Positions 51,992 through 62,256 of a stretch of 64,000 nucleotides of DNA are shown piece after piece (the stretch's first letter is position 1; each line of letters begins with the position of its first letter). The DNA comes from Winogradskyella ouciana (GTDB lineage: Bacteria; Bacteroidota; Bacteroidia; Flavobacteriales; Flavobacteriaceae): positions 124,001 to 188,000 of the forward strand of contig NZ_WJYA01000008.1 in the NCBI RefSeq assembly GCF_009709615.1, given 5' to 3'. The notes under the pieces were generated by a model. That model was not told the origin of the DNA and made no database searches. It saw nothing but the letters and a program-made list of their open reading frames with translations. A program made the position numbers and the translations under genes.

Positions 51992-54841
51992 ATGGACACA
52001 ACCTCTTTTGCACTTAGACATATAGGCCCAAGTTCTCAAGAACAAAAAGACATGCTAAATACTATTGGCGTGAGTAGTATGGACCAATTGGTTTCTGAAA
52101 CCATTCCTGCAGGAATTCGCTTAGAAAAAGATTTGGATTTAGAGCCTGCCATGAGCGAGCAAGAATACTTAAACCATATCAATAAGCTGTCTCAACTCAA
52201 TAAAGTCTATAAGTCTTATATAGGTCTGGGATATCATCCCTCTAATATGCCAGCAGTCATTCAGCGTAATATTTTAGAAAATCCTGGATGGTACACAGCA
52301 TATACTCCATATCAAGCTGAAATAGCTCAAGGTCGATTGGAGGCGCTTTTAAATTTCCAGACAATGATCATAGATCTTACAGGAATGGAAATTGCAAACG
52401 CTTCTCTTTTAGACGAAAGTACAGCGGCAGCAGAAGCTATGAGTTTGCTATTTGCTGTGAGGGACAGAGCCCAGAAAAAAGCTGGTGTCAATAAGTTTTT
52501 TGTTTCAGATTTGGTCTTGCCACAAACGATTGATCTGTTAGAAACCAGAGCAACACCAATTGGAATTGAATTAGAAATCGGAAATGAAGCCGAATACAAT
52601 CTTTCGGACGAGTATTTTGGTGCCTTACTGCAATATCCTGGAAAAAATGGTCAGATTACGGATATAAAGTCCTTTATAGAAAAAGCAAATGCCGTTAACA
52701 TTAAAGTTGCCGTAGCTGCAGATATTTTAAGCTTGGTTAAGCTTGAAGCACCAGGGAAATTTGGCGCTGATGTGGTTGTTGGTACTACACAACGTTTTGG
52801 TATTCCGATGGGTTATGGTGGTCCACATGCAGCTTATTTTGCCACAAAGGAAGCTTATAAACGAGATGTTCCAGGGCGTATAATTGGTGTGACCAAAGAT
52901 GCCAATGGCAACAGAGCCTTGCGTATGGCATTACAAACCAGAGAACAACATATTAAGCGCGACAAAGCGACTTCTAATATTTGTACAGCACAAGTATTAT
53001 TAGCCGTTATGGCTGGGATGTATGCAGTATATCACGGACCAAAAGGTTTACAGTTTATTGCAGATAAAGTAAAAAATACGGCTTCAACATTAGCTAAAGC
53101 TTTAGAAAGTCTTGGTGTAGAACAAGTCAATTCACATTATTTTGATACGCTTCAGGTTAAAGCTGATCCTGTTAACGTGAAATATTATGCGGAGAAAAAA
53201 GAAGTCAACTTTTATTATCCAGACAGTAACACTGTAACTATTTCAGTTAATGAAACCACTACTATTGAAGATCTAAATGAAATTGTTTCAATTTTTGAAA
53301 TCGTTACCGAAAATAAAACTGATAAAATTACTGAACTCATTGAAGGTGATATTATTCCAAGCGAATTGAAACGACAGACCGATTTTCTAACCTTTGAAGT
53401 GTTCAATTCTTATCATTCCGAAACAGAATTGATGCGCTACATAAAGCGATTAGAACGAAAAGATTTAGCCTTAAATCATTCTATGATTTCGCTTGGGTCT
53501 TGTACTATGAAGCTTAATGCAGCATCAGAAATGCTACCATTAAGCTGGCCAAGTTGGGGAAATATGCACCCTTTTGCACCAGCTGACCAAGCTGCTGGTT
53601 ACAAATTAATGCTAAATGCTTTAGAAAATCAGTTGACTGAAATCACAGGATTTGCAGCCACCTCATTGCAGCCAAATTCTGGAGCTCAAGGTGAGTTTGC
53701 TGGTCTTATGGTTATTAGAGCTTACCATGAATCTCGTGGTGACCATCATAGAAACATTTGTTTAATCCCGTCATCAGCGCATGGTACAAATCCTGCAAGT
53801 GCTGTAATGGCAGGTATGAAAGTAGTTGTGACCAAAGCATCTGAAAATGGCAATATCGATGTTGATGATTTAAGAGAAAAAGCAGAGTTGCATAAAGACA
53901 ATTTAGCAGCTATAATGGTTACCTATCCTTCAACACATGGAGTATATGAGTCGGCCATAAAAGAAATTACGCAAATCATTCATGATAATGGTGGACAAGT
54001 ATATATGGATGGTGCAAATATGAACGCCCAAGTTGGATTGACCAATCCAGGAAATATTGGAGCTGATGTGTGTCATCTCAACTTACATAAAACTTTTGCT
54101 ATTCCACATGGTGGTGGTGGACCAGGTGTTGGACCAATTTGTGTTGCAGAGCAGTTAGTGCCATTTTTACCAGGAAATCCAATCATAAAAACTGGTGGAC
54201 ATCAAGCTATTTCCGCTATTTCATCAGCACCGTTCGGTTCATCATTAGCATGTATAATTTCCTATGGTTATATAACAATGCTTGGAGCTGATGGCTTGAA
54301 AAAAGCGACGGAAGCAGCAATACTTAATGCCAACTATATCAAAGAGCGATTAGAAGGTTATTACGACACACTTTACACAGGTGAAAATGGACGTGCTGCC
54401 CACGAAATGATTGTGGATTGCCGAGAATTTAAAGCCAATGGTATCGAAGTCACGGATATTGCAAAACGTTTAATGGATTATGGATTCCATGCGCCTACGG
54501 TATCTTTCCCAGTTGCCGGCACTATGATGATAGAACCCACTGAGAGTGAGAGCAAAGCAGAAATGGATCGTTTTTGTGATGCTATGATCTCAATACGCAA
54601 AGAGATAGACCGTACCTCTAAAGATGAGCCAAACAATGTGTTAAAGAACGCTCCACACACCATGGATATGTTAACCTCAGATGAATGGTTGTTGCCATAC
54701 ACTAGACAAGAAGCTGCATTTCCGTTAGACTATGTAAAAAACAATAAGTTCTGGCCTAGTGTTAGACGTGTAGATGATGCCTATGGTGATAGGAATTTAA
54801 TGTGTAGTTGTGCTCCTATAGAAGATTTTATTGAGGCATAA
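51992..54841 (+). CDS. gcvP: Glycine dehydrogenase (decarboxylating), P protein
   Basis: 949 residues, the single-chain form that fuses the two halves found in some bacteria. N-terminal half [17 protein letters not shown] and [21 protein letters not shown]-terminal half with [15 protein letters not shown] and the PLP lysine Lys700 in [16 protein letters not shown]. It decarboxylates glycine and passes the aminomethyl group to the lipoyl H protein. The gcvT and gcvH genes are not in this window, so the cleavage system is split. Confidence 0.96.
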   Translation: MDTTSFALRHIGPSSQEQKDMLNTIGVSSMDQLVSETIPAGIRLEKDLDLEPAMSEQEYLNHINKLSQLNKVYKSYIGLGYHPSNMPAVIQRNILENPGWYTAYTPYQAEIAQGRLEALLNFQTMIIDLTGMEIANASLLDESTAAAEAMSLLFAVRDRAQKKAGVNKFFVSDLVLPQTIDLLETRATPIGIELEIGNEAEYNLSDEYFGALLQYPGKNGQITDIKSFIEKANAVNIKVAVAADILSLVKLEAPGKFGADVVVGTTQRFGIPMGYGGPHAAYFATKEAYKRDVPGRIIGVTKDANGNRALRMALQTREQHIKRDKATSNICTAQVLLAVMAGMYAVYHGPKGLQFIADKVKNTASTLAKALESLGVEQVNSHYFDTLQVKADPVNVKYYAEKKEVNFYYPDSNTVTISVNETTTIEDLNEIVSIFEIVTENKTDKITELIEGDIIPSELKRQTDFLTFEVFNSYHSETELMRYIKRLERKDLALNHSMISLGSCTMKLNAASEMLPLSWPSWGNMHPFAPADQAAGYKLMLNALENQLTEITGFAATSLQPNSGAQGEFAGLMVIRAYHESRGDHHRNICLIPSSAHGTNPASAVMAGMKVVVTKASENGNIDVDDLREKAELHKDNLAAIMVTYPSTHGVYESAIKEITQIIHDNGGQVYMDGANMNAQVGLTNPGNIGADVCHLNLHKTFAIPHGGGGPGVGPICVAEQLVPFLPGNPIIKTGGHQAISAISSAPFGSSLACIISYGYITMLGADGLKKATEAAILNANYIKERLEGYYDTLYTGENGRAAHEMIVDCREFKANGIEVTDIAKRLMDYGFHAPTVSFPVAGTMMIEPTESESKAEMDRFCDAMISIRKEIDRTSKDEPNNVLKNAPHTMDMLTSDEWLLPYTRQEAAFPLDYVKNNKFWPSVRRVDDAYGDRNLMCSCAPIEDFIEA

Positions 54842-54947
54842 TTTTTGCTGTTGAACATCGTAAAATTGAACATTTTTTAAAAACTATTAAATAAAATATA
54901 GTTAAATTGTAGGTTGATTTGCAAAATATAATTTCAGACACGGTATT

Positions 54948-56003
54948 ATGAATGTTAAAATAACGGGAACAGGTAGCTATATCCCGAAGAGTATAGAGAA
55001 GAATGAGGATTTTCATGAGCATAGATTTCTCAATCAAGATGGGACATCTATCGACTATCCAAATGAAATCATTGTAGATAAGTTTAAAGCTATTACTGGT
55101 ATAGCTGAGAGACGTTATGCAAATGAGCAACTCACCTCATCTGATATTGGTTTTTTAGCGGCTCAAAAAGCTATTGACGACGCTAATGTTAACCCAGAAG
55201 AAATAGATTATATTATTTGCGCCCATAATTTTGGTGATGTAAAAGCCAATACCATTCAAAGTGATTTACTGCCTTGTTTGGCATCTCGAGTAAAACATAG
55301 CTTAAGAATCAAAAACCCTAAGTGTGTTGCATATGATATACTTTTTGGTTGCCCTGGTTGGTTAGAAGGCGTTATACAGGCACAAGCTTTTATCAAAGCA
55401 GGAATAGCTAAACGTTGTTTGGTTATCGGTTCTGAAACATTATCTCGTGTGGTAGATAAGCACGATAGAGATTCTATGATTTATTCAGATGGTGCTGGAG
55501 CGACAATTGTTGAGGCATCGGAAGAGGAAGGAATTTTGGCCCATGAAACTGCAAGTTTTACGTACGACGAGGCTTATTATTTATTCTTCGGAAAATCGAA
55601 CAACCAAGAGTTGTGCAAGGATACAAAGTACATTAAAATGCATGGCCGAAAAATTTATGAATTTGCATTGAATAATGTTCCTAACGCCATGAAAACATGC
55701 TTGGATAATAGTGGTATTGACATCTCTGAGGTTAAGAAAATATTGATTCATCAGGCTAATGAGAAAATGGATGAGGCCATTATAAAGCGATTCTACAGAT
55801 TATACAAAACACCAGTTCCTGAAGGTATTATGCCAATGAGCATCCATAAATTGGGTAACAGTTCTGTCGCCACTGTGCCAACACTTTTTGACCTTATCAG
55901 AAAGAACAAAATGAAAGACCATAGTATTGAAAAAGGTGACGTTATCATCTTTGCTAGCGTTGGTGCAGGAATGCATATAAATGCTATGACGTATAGGTAT
56001 TGA
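54948..56003 (+). CDS. 3-oxoacyl-ACP synthase III family protein (FabH-like)
   Basis: 351 residues. Thiolase-fold ketosynthase with the KAS III triad: Cys135 in LFGCPGWLEG, His268 in IHQANEK and Asn304 in KLGNSSVATV. The ITGTGSYIPKS start and GIAERRYA loop are typical. Longer than E. coli FabH (317) by insertions around residues 100-120, suggesting an unusual acyl substrate. It is followed at 31 and 53 bases by a methyltransferase and a glycosyltransferase, so a lipid-linked or specialised product rather than basal fatty acid synthesis is conceivable. Confidence 0.88.
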   Translation: MNVKITGTGSYIPKSIEKNEDFHEHRFLNQDGTSIDYPNEIIVDKFKAITGIAERRYANEQLTSSDIGFLAAQKAIDDANVNPEEIDYIICAHNFGDVKANTIQSDLLPCLASRVKHSLRIKNPKCVAYDILFGCPGWLEGVIQAQAFIKAGIAKRCLVIGSETLSRVVDKHDRDSMIYSDGAGATIVEASEEEGILAHETASFTYDEAYYLFFGKSNNQELCKDTKYIKMHGRKIYEFALNNVPNAMKTCLDNSGIDISEVKKILIHQANEKMDEAIIKRFYRLYKTPVPEGIMPMSIHKLGNSSVATVPTLFDLIRKNKMKDHSIEKGDVIIFASVGAGMHINAMTYRY

Positions 56004-56034
56004 TTTTAAAATATAACGCTTTCGCGGTAATAAC

Positions 56035-56556
56035 ATGTACGAAAAAACATATCCGAATAAGCGTTATAAACTTACGCTTCAATTCCTAAAAAAACATATT
56101 AAAACCTGTGAATCTATTTTAGATTTAGGCGTTAAAAATCCCTTTTCAGAAATTCTGATTTCTGAAGGTTTTTCGGTTGAAAATACAACAGGAGAAGATC
56201 TGGACGAAAACCGTTCTGCCTTGAAAAACTCATCAGCAGACGTAGTAACAGCTTTTGAAATATTTGAGCATTTATTGTCGCCATACGAAGTTCTGAAATC
56301 AATTAAATCCAACAAAATAGTGATAAGTGTCCCTTTGCGATTATGGTTTGCATCTGCTTATAGAAGCAAGACGGACAAATGGGATAGACATTACCATGAG
56401 TTTGAAGATTGGCAACTCGACTGGTTATTAGAAAAAACAGGTTGGGAAATTAAAGATAGACAAAAATGGACCAACCCTGTAAAGAAGGTTGGTATAAGAC
56501 CAATTCTTAGGAGGTTCACTCCACGTTATTATATCGTCTATGCAGAAAGGTTTTAA
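56035..56556 (+). CDS. SAM-dependent methyltransferase-like protein
   Basis: 173 residues, shorter than most class I methyltransferases. It has ESILDLGVKNPFSEILI (motif I variant without the usual GxGxG), the ADVVTAFEIFEHLLSPYEVL motif IV region and VISVPLRLWFAS. The C-terminus RPILRRFTPRYYIVYAERF is like that of Methyltransf_11/23 proteins in polysaccharide clusters. Loss of the glycine-rich loop means cofactor binding is not certain. It sits between KAS III and GT2 genes. Confidence 0.7.
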   Translation: MYEKTYPNKRYKLTLQFLKKHIKTCESILDLGVKNPFSEILISEGFSVENTTGEDLDENRSALKNSSADVVTAFEIFEHLLSPYEVLKSIKSNKIVISVPLRLWFASAYRSKTDKWDRHYHEFEDWQLDWLLEKTGWEIKDRQKWTNPVKKVGIRPILRRFTPRYYIVYAERF

Positions 56557-56557
56557 A

Positions 56558-56636
56558 ATTCCAAAACCTAAAACTCTAAATTCCAAATGGGTTTGCGTAG
56601 TTTTGATTTTTGAAATTTAGCAATTGGGATTTGGAC
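56558..56636. repeat. Imperfect palindromic repeat covering the start of the GT2 gene
   Basis: Left arm 56558-56590 (ATTCCAAAACC ... TTCCAAAT) pairs imperfectly with right arm 56602-56636 (TTTTGATTTTT ... GGGATTTGGA), with about 11 bases between. The right arm overlaps the first codons of the glycosyltransferase. The wording recalls simple intergenic repeats of Flavobacteriaceae. Confidence 0.55.
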
Positions 56637-57479
56637 TTCTACATCATCATACCTGCACACAACGAAGAAGACTATATTGGTAAGACCTTGCAATCTCTGG
56701 TGGAGCAAACTGAATTGCCAAAGCAAGTTGTGGTGGTTAATGATAATTCTACAGACAAAACCGAAAATATTGTAAAAGATTTTGCTTCAAAATACAACTG
56801 GATTTCTTTAGTCAACATCACCTCATCAGATAAGCATCTACCAGGATCCAAAATTATCCATGCCTTTAACGAAGGACTAGAAACCTTAGATGACAATTTC
56901 GGCATTATCTGTAAATTTGATGCTGATTTAATCTTTCCAAAAGATTATCTAGAAGTGGTTTCAAATCACTTTAAAGCCAATAGGCAACTTGGTATGGCAT
57001 CCGGTTTCTGTTTCATTGAAAAAAATGGAGATTGGGTTTTGGAAAATCTAACCAACAAGGACCATATAAGAGGTGCACTTAAAGCTTATAGGAAAGAATG
57101 TTTTAAACAGATTGGCCAACTGAAACCTTCAATGGGTTGGGATACAGTCGATGAGCTATTAGCCAAATATCACGGTTGGGAAATTCTCACAGACGAATCG
57201 CTAAAAGTAAAACACTTAAAACCAACTGGAAAATCTTACAACAAGGCTTCAAAATATTTACAAGGTGAAGCCATGTACAAAATGCGTTATGGATTTTGGA
57301 TTACATTGATTTCGGCATTAAAACTCGCCTATAAAAAAAGGAGCTTTGGATTATTTAAGGATTATATGAAAGGTTACTTTAAAGCTAAATCCAATAGAAC
57401 GGAATTCTTAGTCTCTAAAGATGAAGGGGAATTCATAAGAAAATTCCGTTGGGATGGGATTTTTAATAGATTATTCTAA
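56610..57479 (+). CDS. Family 2 glycosyltransferase, no ATG start
   Basis: 289 residues counted from TTG at 56610. An in-frame stop at 56604-56606 limits the N-terminus, and no ATG precedes the conserved FYIIIPAHNEEDYIGKTLQSL; the choices are TTG at 56610 or TTG at 56631 (then DFYIIIPAHNEE). GT2 features: nucleotide-binding VVVNDNSTDKTE, DxD-like KFDADLIFP, acceptor region KPSMGWDTVDELLAKYHGW. The C-terminus is basic and lacks long membrane helices. The 5' end overlaps a palindromic repeat, which may have displaced the original start. It converges with the PafA-like gene, stop codons overlapping by 3 bases. Confidence 0.85.
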   Translation: MKFSNWDLDFYIIIPAHNEEDYIGKTLQSLVEQTELPKQVVVVNDNSTDKTENIVKDFASKYNWISLVNITSSDKHLPGSKIIHAFNEGLETLDDNFGIICKFDADLIFPKDYLEVVSNHFKANRQLGMASGFCFIEKNGDWVLENLTNKDHIRGALKAYRKECFKQIGQLKPSMGWDTVDELLAKYHGWEILTDESLKVKHLKPTGKSYNKASKYLQGEAMYKMRYGFWITLISALKLAYKKRSFGLFKDYMKGYFKAKSNRTEFLVSKDEGEFIRKFRWDGIFNRLF

Positions 57480-59143
57480 TCAATCACAAAACCCAAAACA
57501 CTTCCTGTTGCACTGTTAGGAAAACTAATGCCCAACAACGCAGACATTGTTGGTGCGATATCTGGTATTACCGTTTTTTCAAATGTGGCACCATGCTTTA
57601 TGCCTTTTCCGAAGAATAAAAGTGGTACATGTGTGTCGTGGTTTAATCCGCTGCCATGTGTGGAACCTGTTTTTCCGTAAGAAATATAATCTGGGTCTGG
57701 CACTAAAATAATATCACCAGAGCGTTTTTGGTTAAAACCATTTTGAAGTAGTGTTTCTATACCTTGGGTGAAATCCGTCGTCGTCATGGTATGTGCCGAA
57801 TATACTTTATCGACATGTTCATACTGTATTAATTCGTTAACGAATTGCTCGGTCACTGTGTTAATATTTAGTCCCAAACTATCAATCCGTTTTCTATTTA
57901 GGAATATTTGATTATTACTTACATTTTCAATCAAATCAGAATTATTGAATGTGCGCAGTAAATATTCTTCGAATCTGGTTTTTGTCGCCATGTTGTTTAA
58001 ATACCCAGCAGGAATCTTTAAGCTTCTTAAATAGTTAGGTACATCTATTGCACCGTGATCAGCTGTTAAAAACACCGTATACTCTCCCACTCCAACTGTC
58101 TCATCGAGATAATTGAAAAAACGTTCCAAATCTTTATCTAACCTAATGTAAGTGTCTTCTACCTCTTTTGAATTTACCCCAAAATTATGACCAACATAGT
58201 CCGTACTCGAAAAGCTAAGTGTGAGGACATCCGTAACATCATCCTCACCCAATTGCTCACCTTTTATAGCCGCTATTGCAAAATCTGTAGTTAAACTGTT
58301 GCCATAAGGTGTTGCTTTAAGGATTTCAAAATTGCGATTGTGCTCACGTAAGGCCTGCAAATCATAAGGAAACGTTGCTTTTTCCTTTCCATTAAATCCT
58401 CCTTCGAACGTGTTGTCATCTGTACCGCTTTCGGTATAAGTAGTTATGTCATAAAGCGTGTTCCAAACTTTAAAGTAAGACTCTGCAATATCAGAAGCAT
58501 TAAATTCCTTAACCCAATTTGGTAAATCTTGCATATAAAAACTACTGGTAATCCAAGCCCCTTCGTCCCTTCCATGAAACCAATATGCAGCATTCGCTGT
58601 ATGGCCAGCAGGCAACACAGCACCTCTATCCTTCAATGAAACACCTATGGTTTTTCCTTGTAATTGCGTAAATAAACGGTTTTCATCTGCAAATGTGGTA
58701 GTTTGCATTCTATGCGGAGACATTTTACCTGCCATGTGATCTGTACCAACCGATTCAACCTTATCATCACCTGCACAATACACCGTTTCTTTCGTCTGCT
58801 TATCATACCAATTATTACCAATCACTCCATGGTATTTTGGTGTGGTGCCAGTAAAAACCGATGCGTGCCCTGGCCCAGTATAAGTAGGTACATAATTAAA
58901 GTGATTGTTCTTACAATTAAATCCTTCTCGCATCATACGCTTAAAACCACCGTCACCAAACTTAGATTCAAAACGAGTTAAATAATCATAGCGCATCTGA
59001 TCCACAACAATACCAACAACCAATTTTGGTTTAGAATTAGAGTCACTTATTTTTATGTCTTCATTTGAATTCATTGTCTTTTCTTGTGACCCACAAGACA
59101 AAACCAAAGTCATTGATAAGATTATTGTGAAGATGTTTTTCAT
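57476..59143 (-). CDS. PafA-like alkaline phosphatase-superfamily lipoprotein
   Basis: 555 residues. Lipobox LVLSC (Cys17). Catalytic core of the alkaline phosphatase superfamily: LVVGIVVDQMRYDYL (metal Asp48), nucleophile Thr89 in TYTGPGHASVFTGT, second metal site FLTADHGAID and the third His in GSTHGSGLNHDTHVPLLFFG. The closest well-known relative is PafA, the phosphate-irrepressible phosphomonoesterase of Flavobacteriia. Periplasmic or outer membrane anchored. A -7 element TATTTTTG is at 59170-59177. Confidence 0.88.
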   Translation of the reverse strand: MKNIFTIILSMTLVLSCGSQEKTMNSNEDIKISDSNSKPKLVVGIVVDQMRYDYLTRFESKFGDGGFKRMMREGFNCKNNHFNYVPTYTGPGHASVFTGTTPKYHGVIGNNWYDKQTKETVYCAGDDKVESVGTDHMAGKMSPHRMQTTTFADENRLFTQLQGKTIGVSLKDRGAVLPAGHTANAAYWFHGRDEGAWITSSFYMQDLPNWVKEFNASDIAESYFKVWNTLYDITTYTESGTDDNTFEGGFNGKEKATFPYDLQALREHNRNFEILKATPYGNSLTTDFAIAAIKGEQLGEDDVTDVLTLSFSSTDYVGHNFGVNSKEVEDTYIRLDKDLERFFNYLDETVGVGEYTVFLTADHGAIDVPNYLRSLKIPAGYLNNMATKTRFEEYLLRTFNNSDLIENVSNNQIFLNRKRIDSLGLNINTVTEQFVNELIQYEHVDKVYSAHTMTTTDFTQGIETLLQNGFNQKRSGDIILVPDPDYISYGKTGSTHGSGLNHDTHVPLLFFGKGIKHGATFEKTVIPDIAPTMSALLGISFPNSATGSVLGFVID

Positions 59144-59169
59144 GATAATTATGTCATTCTTTAGAGTTT

Positions 59170-59177
59170 CAAAAATA
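59170..59177 (-). promoter_or_regulatory. -7 element of the PafA-like gene
   Basis: TATTTTTG on the minus strand, perfect match, about 26 bases before the ATG at 59143. No Pho-box-like direct repeat was seen. Confidence 0.45.
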
Positions 59178-59255
59178 CGTTTTTTAGACTATCTTAATTT
59201 AAATTAACATTAATAAACTCATCTTTTTTCATACTTTAGCATAATAAATTCTTGC

Positions 59256-59993
59256 ATGAGTTACCTCCATAATATTGGCGCTTACTTTTTAATGATTAAG
59301 AATGTTTTCCGCAAACCTACCAAGTGGTCTGTGATGAAACCCTTAATTCTTAAAGACATTGATGATCTTATCATAGGTTCTCTGGGTATTGTTGCTTTTA
59401 TTGCATTTTTTGTTGGCGGAGTTGTTGCCATACAAACCTCCTTAAACATTAGCAATCCACTGATTCCAAAATACCTGGTTGGTTTTGCTACGCGCCAATC
59501 TATAATTTTAGAATTTGCTCCTACTTTTATTTCCATTATTATGGCTGGTAAAGTCGGGTCATTTATCACATCGAGCATAGGCACTATGAGAGTTACTGAA
59601 CAAATAGATGCTCTCGAGGTTATGGGAATTAATGCCATTAATTATTTAGTATTTCCAAAATTTGTTGCTTTAACATTATATCCTTTCGTGATTTCCATTG
59701 CTATGTTTTTAGGGATTTTAGGTGGCTTAGCAGCATGTGTGTATGGTGGTTATGGAACATTGGAAAATTATATTGAAGGTGTGCAAAATGACTTTATACC
59801 ATTTCATATGGTCTATGCCTTTATAAAAACTATGGTCTTTGCATTTATCCTAGCTACGATTCCATCCTTCTATGGCTATTTTATGAAAGGTGGAGCACTT
59901 GAAGTTGGTAAGGCTAGTACTACCTCTTTTGTTTGGACTAGTGTTGTAATTATTTTATTGAACTTTTTACTAACCAGTTTACTCTTGGGCTAA
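59256..59993 (+). CDS. mlaE: MlaE-family ABC transporter permease
   Basis: 245 residues with about six membrane helices. MlaE features: FFVGGVVAIQTSLNISN, RQSIILEFAPTFISIIMAGKVGSFITSSIGTMRVTEQIDALEVMGINAINYLVFPK and FGYFMKGGA-type C-terminal helix. It forms the membrane part of a lipid transport complex that maintains outer membrane asymmetry. Its last base is the first base of the ATPase gene; no MCE (MlaD) gene follows here. Confidence 0.92.
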   Translation: MSYLHNIGAYFLMIKNVFRKPTKWSVMKPLILKDIDDLIIGSLGIVAFIAFFVGGVVAIQTSLNISNPLIPKYLVGFATRQSIILEFAPTFISIIMAGKVGSFITSSIGTMRVTEQIDALEVMGINAINYLVFPKFVALTLYPFVISIAMFLGILGGLAACVYGGYGTLENYIEGVQNDFIPFHMVYAFIKTMVFAFILATIPSFYGYFMKGGALEVGKASTTSFVWTSVVIILLNFLLTSLLLG

Positions 59994-60760
59994 TGATAGA
60001 GGTTAAGGACTTACATAAATCGTTTGGTGATGCTCACATTTTAAAGGGCATTTCCACCTCTTTTGAAAAAGGAAAAACCAACCTCATTATTGGTCAAAGT
60101 GGCTCTGGTAAAACGGTGTTTTTAAAATGCTTACTTGGCCTATTTGAATATGAAGAAGGCAGTATTTCTTACGATGGTAAAGTTTTCAGCAAACTAAGTA
60201 CCGATGAAAAAACAGAATTAAGATCAAAAATTGGCATGGTCTTTCAAGGCAGTGCGCTTTTTGACTCCATGACCATTGCAGAAAATGTGATGTTCCCATT
60301 AAGAATGTTCACTAAACAGAGTAAAAGCGAAATGGAAGATCGGGTAGATTTTGTTTTAAAACGTGTTAATTTAGATGATGCCCATCATAAAATGCCCAGT
60401 GAAGCATCTGGAGGAATGCAAAAGCGTGTAGCCATTGCCAGAGCTATTGTAAACAAACCAAAGTATTTGTTCTGTGACGAACCTAATTCTGGATTAGACC
60501 CTAAAACTGCTATAGTTATAGATAATCTTATACAAGAAATCACAGACGAATATCAAATCACTACAGTCATAAACTCTCACGATATGAATTCCGTTATGGA
60601 AATAGGCGAGAAAATCGTTTTCTTAAAAGATGGTCTTAAAGCTTGGGAAGGCTCAAAAGAAACCATATTTAGAACAGATAATGAAGTTGTGACTGATTTT
60701 GTGTATTCTTCAGAACTGTTTAAAAAAGTGCGTAAGATGTATATTGAGGAAAATCAGTAA
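59993..60760 (+). CDS. mlaF: MlaF-family ABC transporter ATPase
   Basis: 255 residues. Walker A GQSGSGKTV, Q-loop GMVFQGSALFDSMTI, signature ASGGMQKR, Walker B YLFCDEPNSGLDP, H-loop INSHDMN, all intact (in contrast to the ABC protein at 28792). The ATG overlaps the stop of mlaE by one base, so they are coupled. It powers lipid transfer with MlaE; the substrate-binding MCE protein must be encoded elsewhere. Confidence 0.93.
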   Translation: MIEVKDLHKSFGDAHILKGISTSFEKGKTNLIIGQSGSGKTVFLKCLLGLFEYEEGSISYDGKVFSKLSTDEKTELRSKIGMVFQGSALFDSMTIAENVMFPLRMFTKQSKSEMEDRVDFVLKRVNLDDAHHKMPSEASGGMQKRVAIARAIVNKPKYLFCDEPNSGLDPKTAIVIDNLIQEITDEYQITTVINSHDMNSVMEIGEKIVFLKDGLKAWEGSKETIFRTDNEVVTDFVYSSELFKKVRKMYIEENQ

Positions 60761-62254
60761 TTAATTTCTTCTAATATATACTGTATCTACTTTTAATTCT
60801 TCTTTGAGCCATTTTTGCAGTGCTCTTTCCTTAGCTAACACTATACTATCATTTAAAGCGACTTTCCATCTTACATTCGCAACATTAACTGTGTCTATGT
60901 TTATAAAATCCTTGGATTCTAACATTTTGGCATAACCAAAAAACTCTAAATCATTGAATCTTACTTTGGCATCGCGTGACAAACTGCTGAATGAAATAGC
61001 ATCTTTATTGGTATTACTCGACTCAATAAGTTGGTTTAAGCTGGTAATGTTTTCTTCTAAGGTAATTATTTGTTTTTGCAATCCATCAATTATATTATCC
61101 TTTTCATCTAAATCAGCATAAGCTCTATCTAAAGATTGATTGAGGCGATCTGCACTTCTAGTTTTGTTGGCATTAATAACAAGGTCAAAATCTACTAGAT
61201 TTTCATAGTTGCGCTTTTCATTCTGAAGATCTGAAATCATTTCATCGCTTACATCTCCGTTAAAAAAGAGACTTATTCTTTTATTGTCCTTATCTAACAC
61301 TTTGCGTTGCAACCAAAGATTGGGATTAGTCTCAATTTCATTTTCAACATAGCTTTTATAGTCCCTTTCGTATTTACTTTCTTGTAAAACGGTTAAAAAT
61401 GTCCAAAATGCAGGAATCATAACAATAATTGCTACAAGCGAAGCCAACCTTGCAATACGCTTACGTTTTTTGGAGTTAGCATACTTTAGCATAGGAAAGC
61501 GCAATAGCTTCAACACTAAAAATGTCGCCAATGCAATAAAAATGGTATTAATACCAAACAGGTACATTGCTCCTCCAAAATACTCCCAATTACCTTTTGC
61601 CAAACCATACCCAGCGGTACATAATGGAGGCATTAACGCTGTAGCAATGGCCACACCAAAAATTACAGAAGCAATAGTCCCTCTTTTGGTTCTAGCAATG
61701 ATAAGAGCTAATCCACCAAAAAAAGCAATCAACACATCTCGAATATCTGGTCTAGTTCGCCCCATTAATTCAGATGTATCTTCGCTTAAGGGAAATAACC
61801 AAAAGAACAAAAACGCTGTCAATAAACTCAGCACTATCATTGTTAGCAAGTTAATCAGCGATTTTTTTAAAGTATCAATATCATTTATTGCTATAGAAAG
61901 CCCAACTCCCAATATCGGACCCATTAAGGGAGAAATTAACATGGCACCAATGACTACGGCTGTAGAGTTAGCATTCAATCCAACGGAAGCTACCATTATA
62001 GAACAAACCAATATCCATGCTGTTGCACCTTTAAAAGGTATATCTGCCTTTATAGCCGCAACAGTTTCATCACGATCTGTATCATCTCTAAAATCTAAAA
62101 GCTCACTTAGAAAATTAGAAATACTTGAAAACAGACCTTGAGCATCTTTCTTTACAGCTTCCTTTTTTTCTTCAACAGCATTTTCCTTGTTCATTTCATT
62201 CGTCATTTGCGAATTCTCATCTTCGGAAAAGTTGAATTTATTTTCGTCACTCAT
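60761..62254 (-). CDS. DUF389 multi-pass membrane protein
   Basis: 497 residues. An acidic, lysine-rich N-terminus, seven or so membrane helices at about 80-290 (ATAWILVCSIMVASVGLN, STAVVIGAMLISPLMGPILGVG, VIFGVAIATALMPPLC) and a C-terminal extracytoplasmic domain with a coiled-coil-like part (DNIIDGLQKQIITLEENITSL). DUF389 (TIGR00341-type) proteins have no agreed function. It ends directly against mlaF (convergent) and is 2 bases below manC. Confidence 0.85.
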   Translation of the reverse strand: MSDENKFNFSEDENSQMTNEMNKENAVEEKKEAVKKDAQGLFSSISNFLSELLDFRDDTDRDETVAAIKADIPFKGATAWILVCSIMVASVGLNANSTAVVIGAMLISPLMGPILGVGLSIAINDIDTLKKSLINLLTMIVLSLLTAFLFFWLFPLSEDTSELMGRTRPDIRDVLIAFFGGLALIIARTKRGTIASVIFGVAIATALMPPLCTAGYGLAKGNWEYFGGAMYLFGINTIFIALATFLVLKLLRFPMLKYANSKKRKRIARLASLVAIIVMIPAFWTFLTVLQESKYERDYKSYVENEIETNPNLWLQRKVLDKDNKRISLFFNGDVSDEMISDLQNEKRNYENLVDFDLVINANKTRSADRLNQSLDRAYADLDEKDNIIDGLQKQIITLEENITSLNQLIESSNTNKDAISFSSLSRDAKVRFNDLEFFGYAKMLESKDFINIDTVNVANVRWKVALNDSIVLAKERALQKWLKEELKVDTVYIRRN

Positions 62255-62256
62255 AA

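Noticed and set aside
61470..62141. 223-codon open frame on the plus strand opposite the DUF389 gene
   Set aside because: Antisense to a gene with clear membrane helices and family motifs; no independent support.
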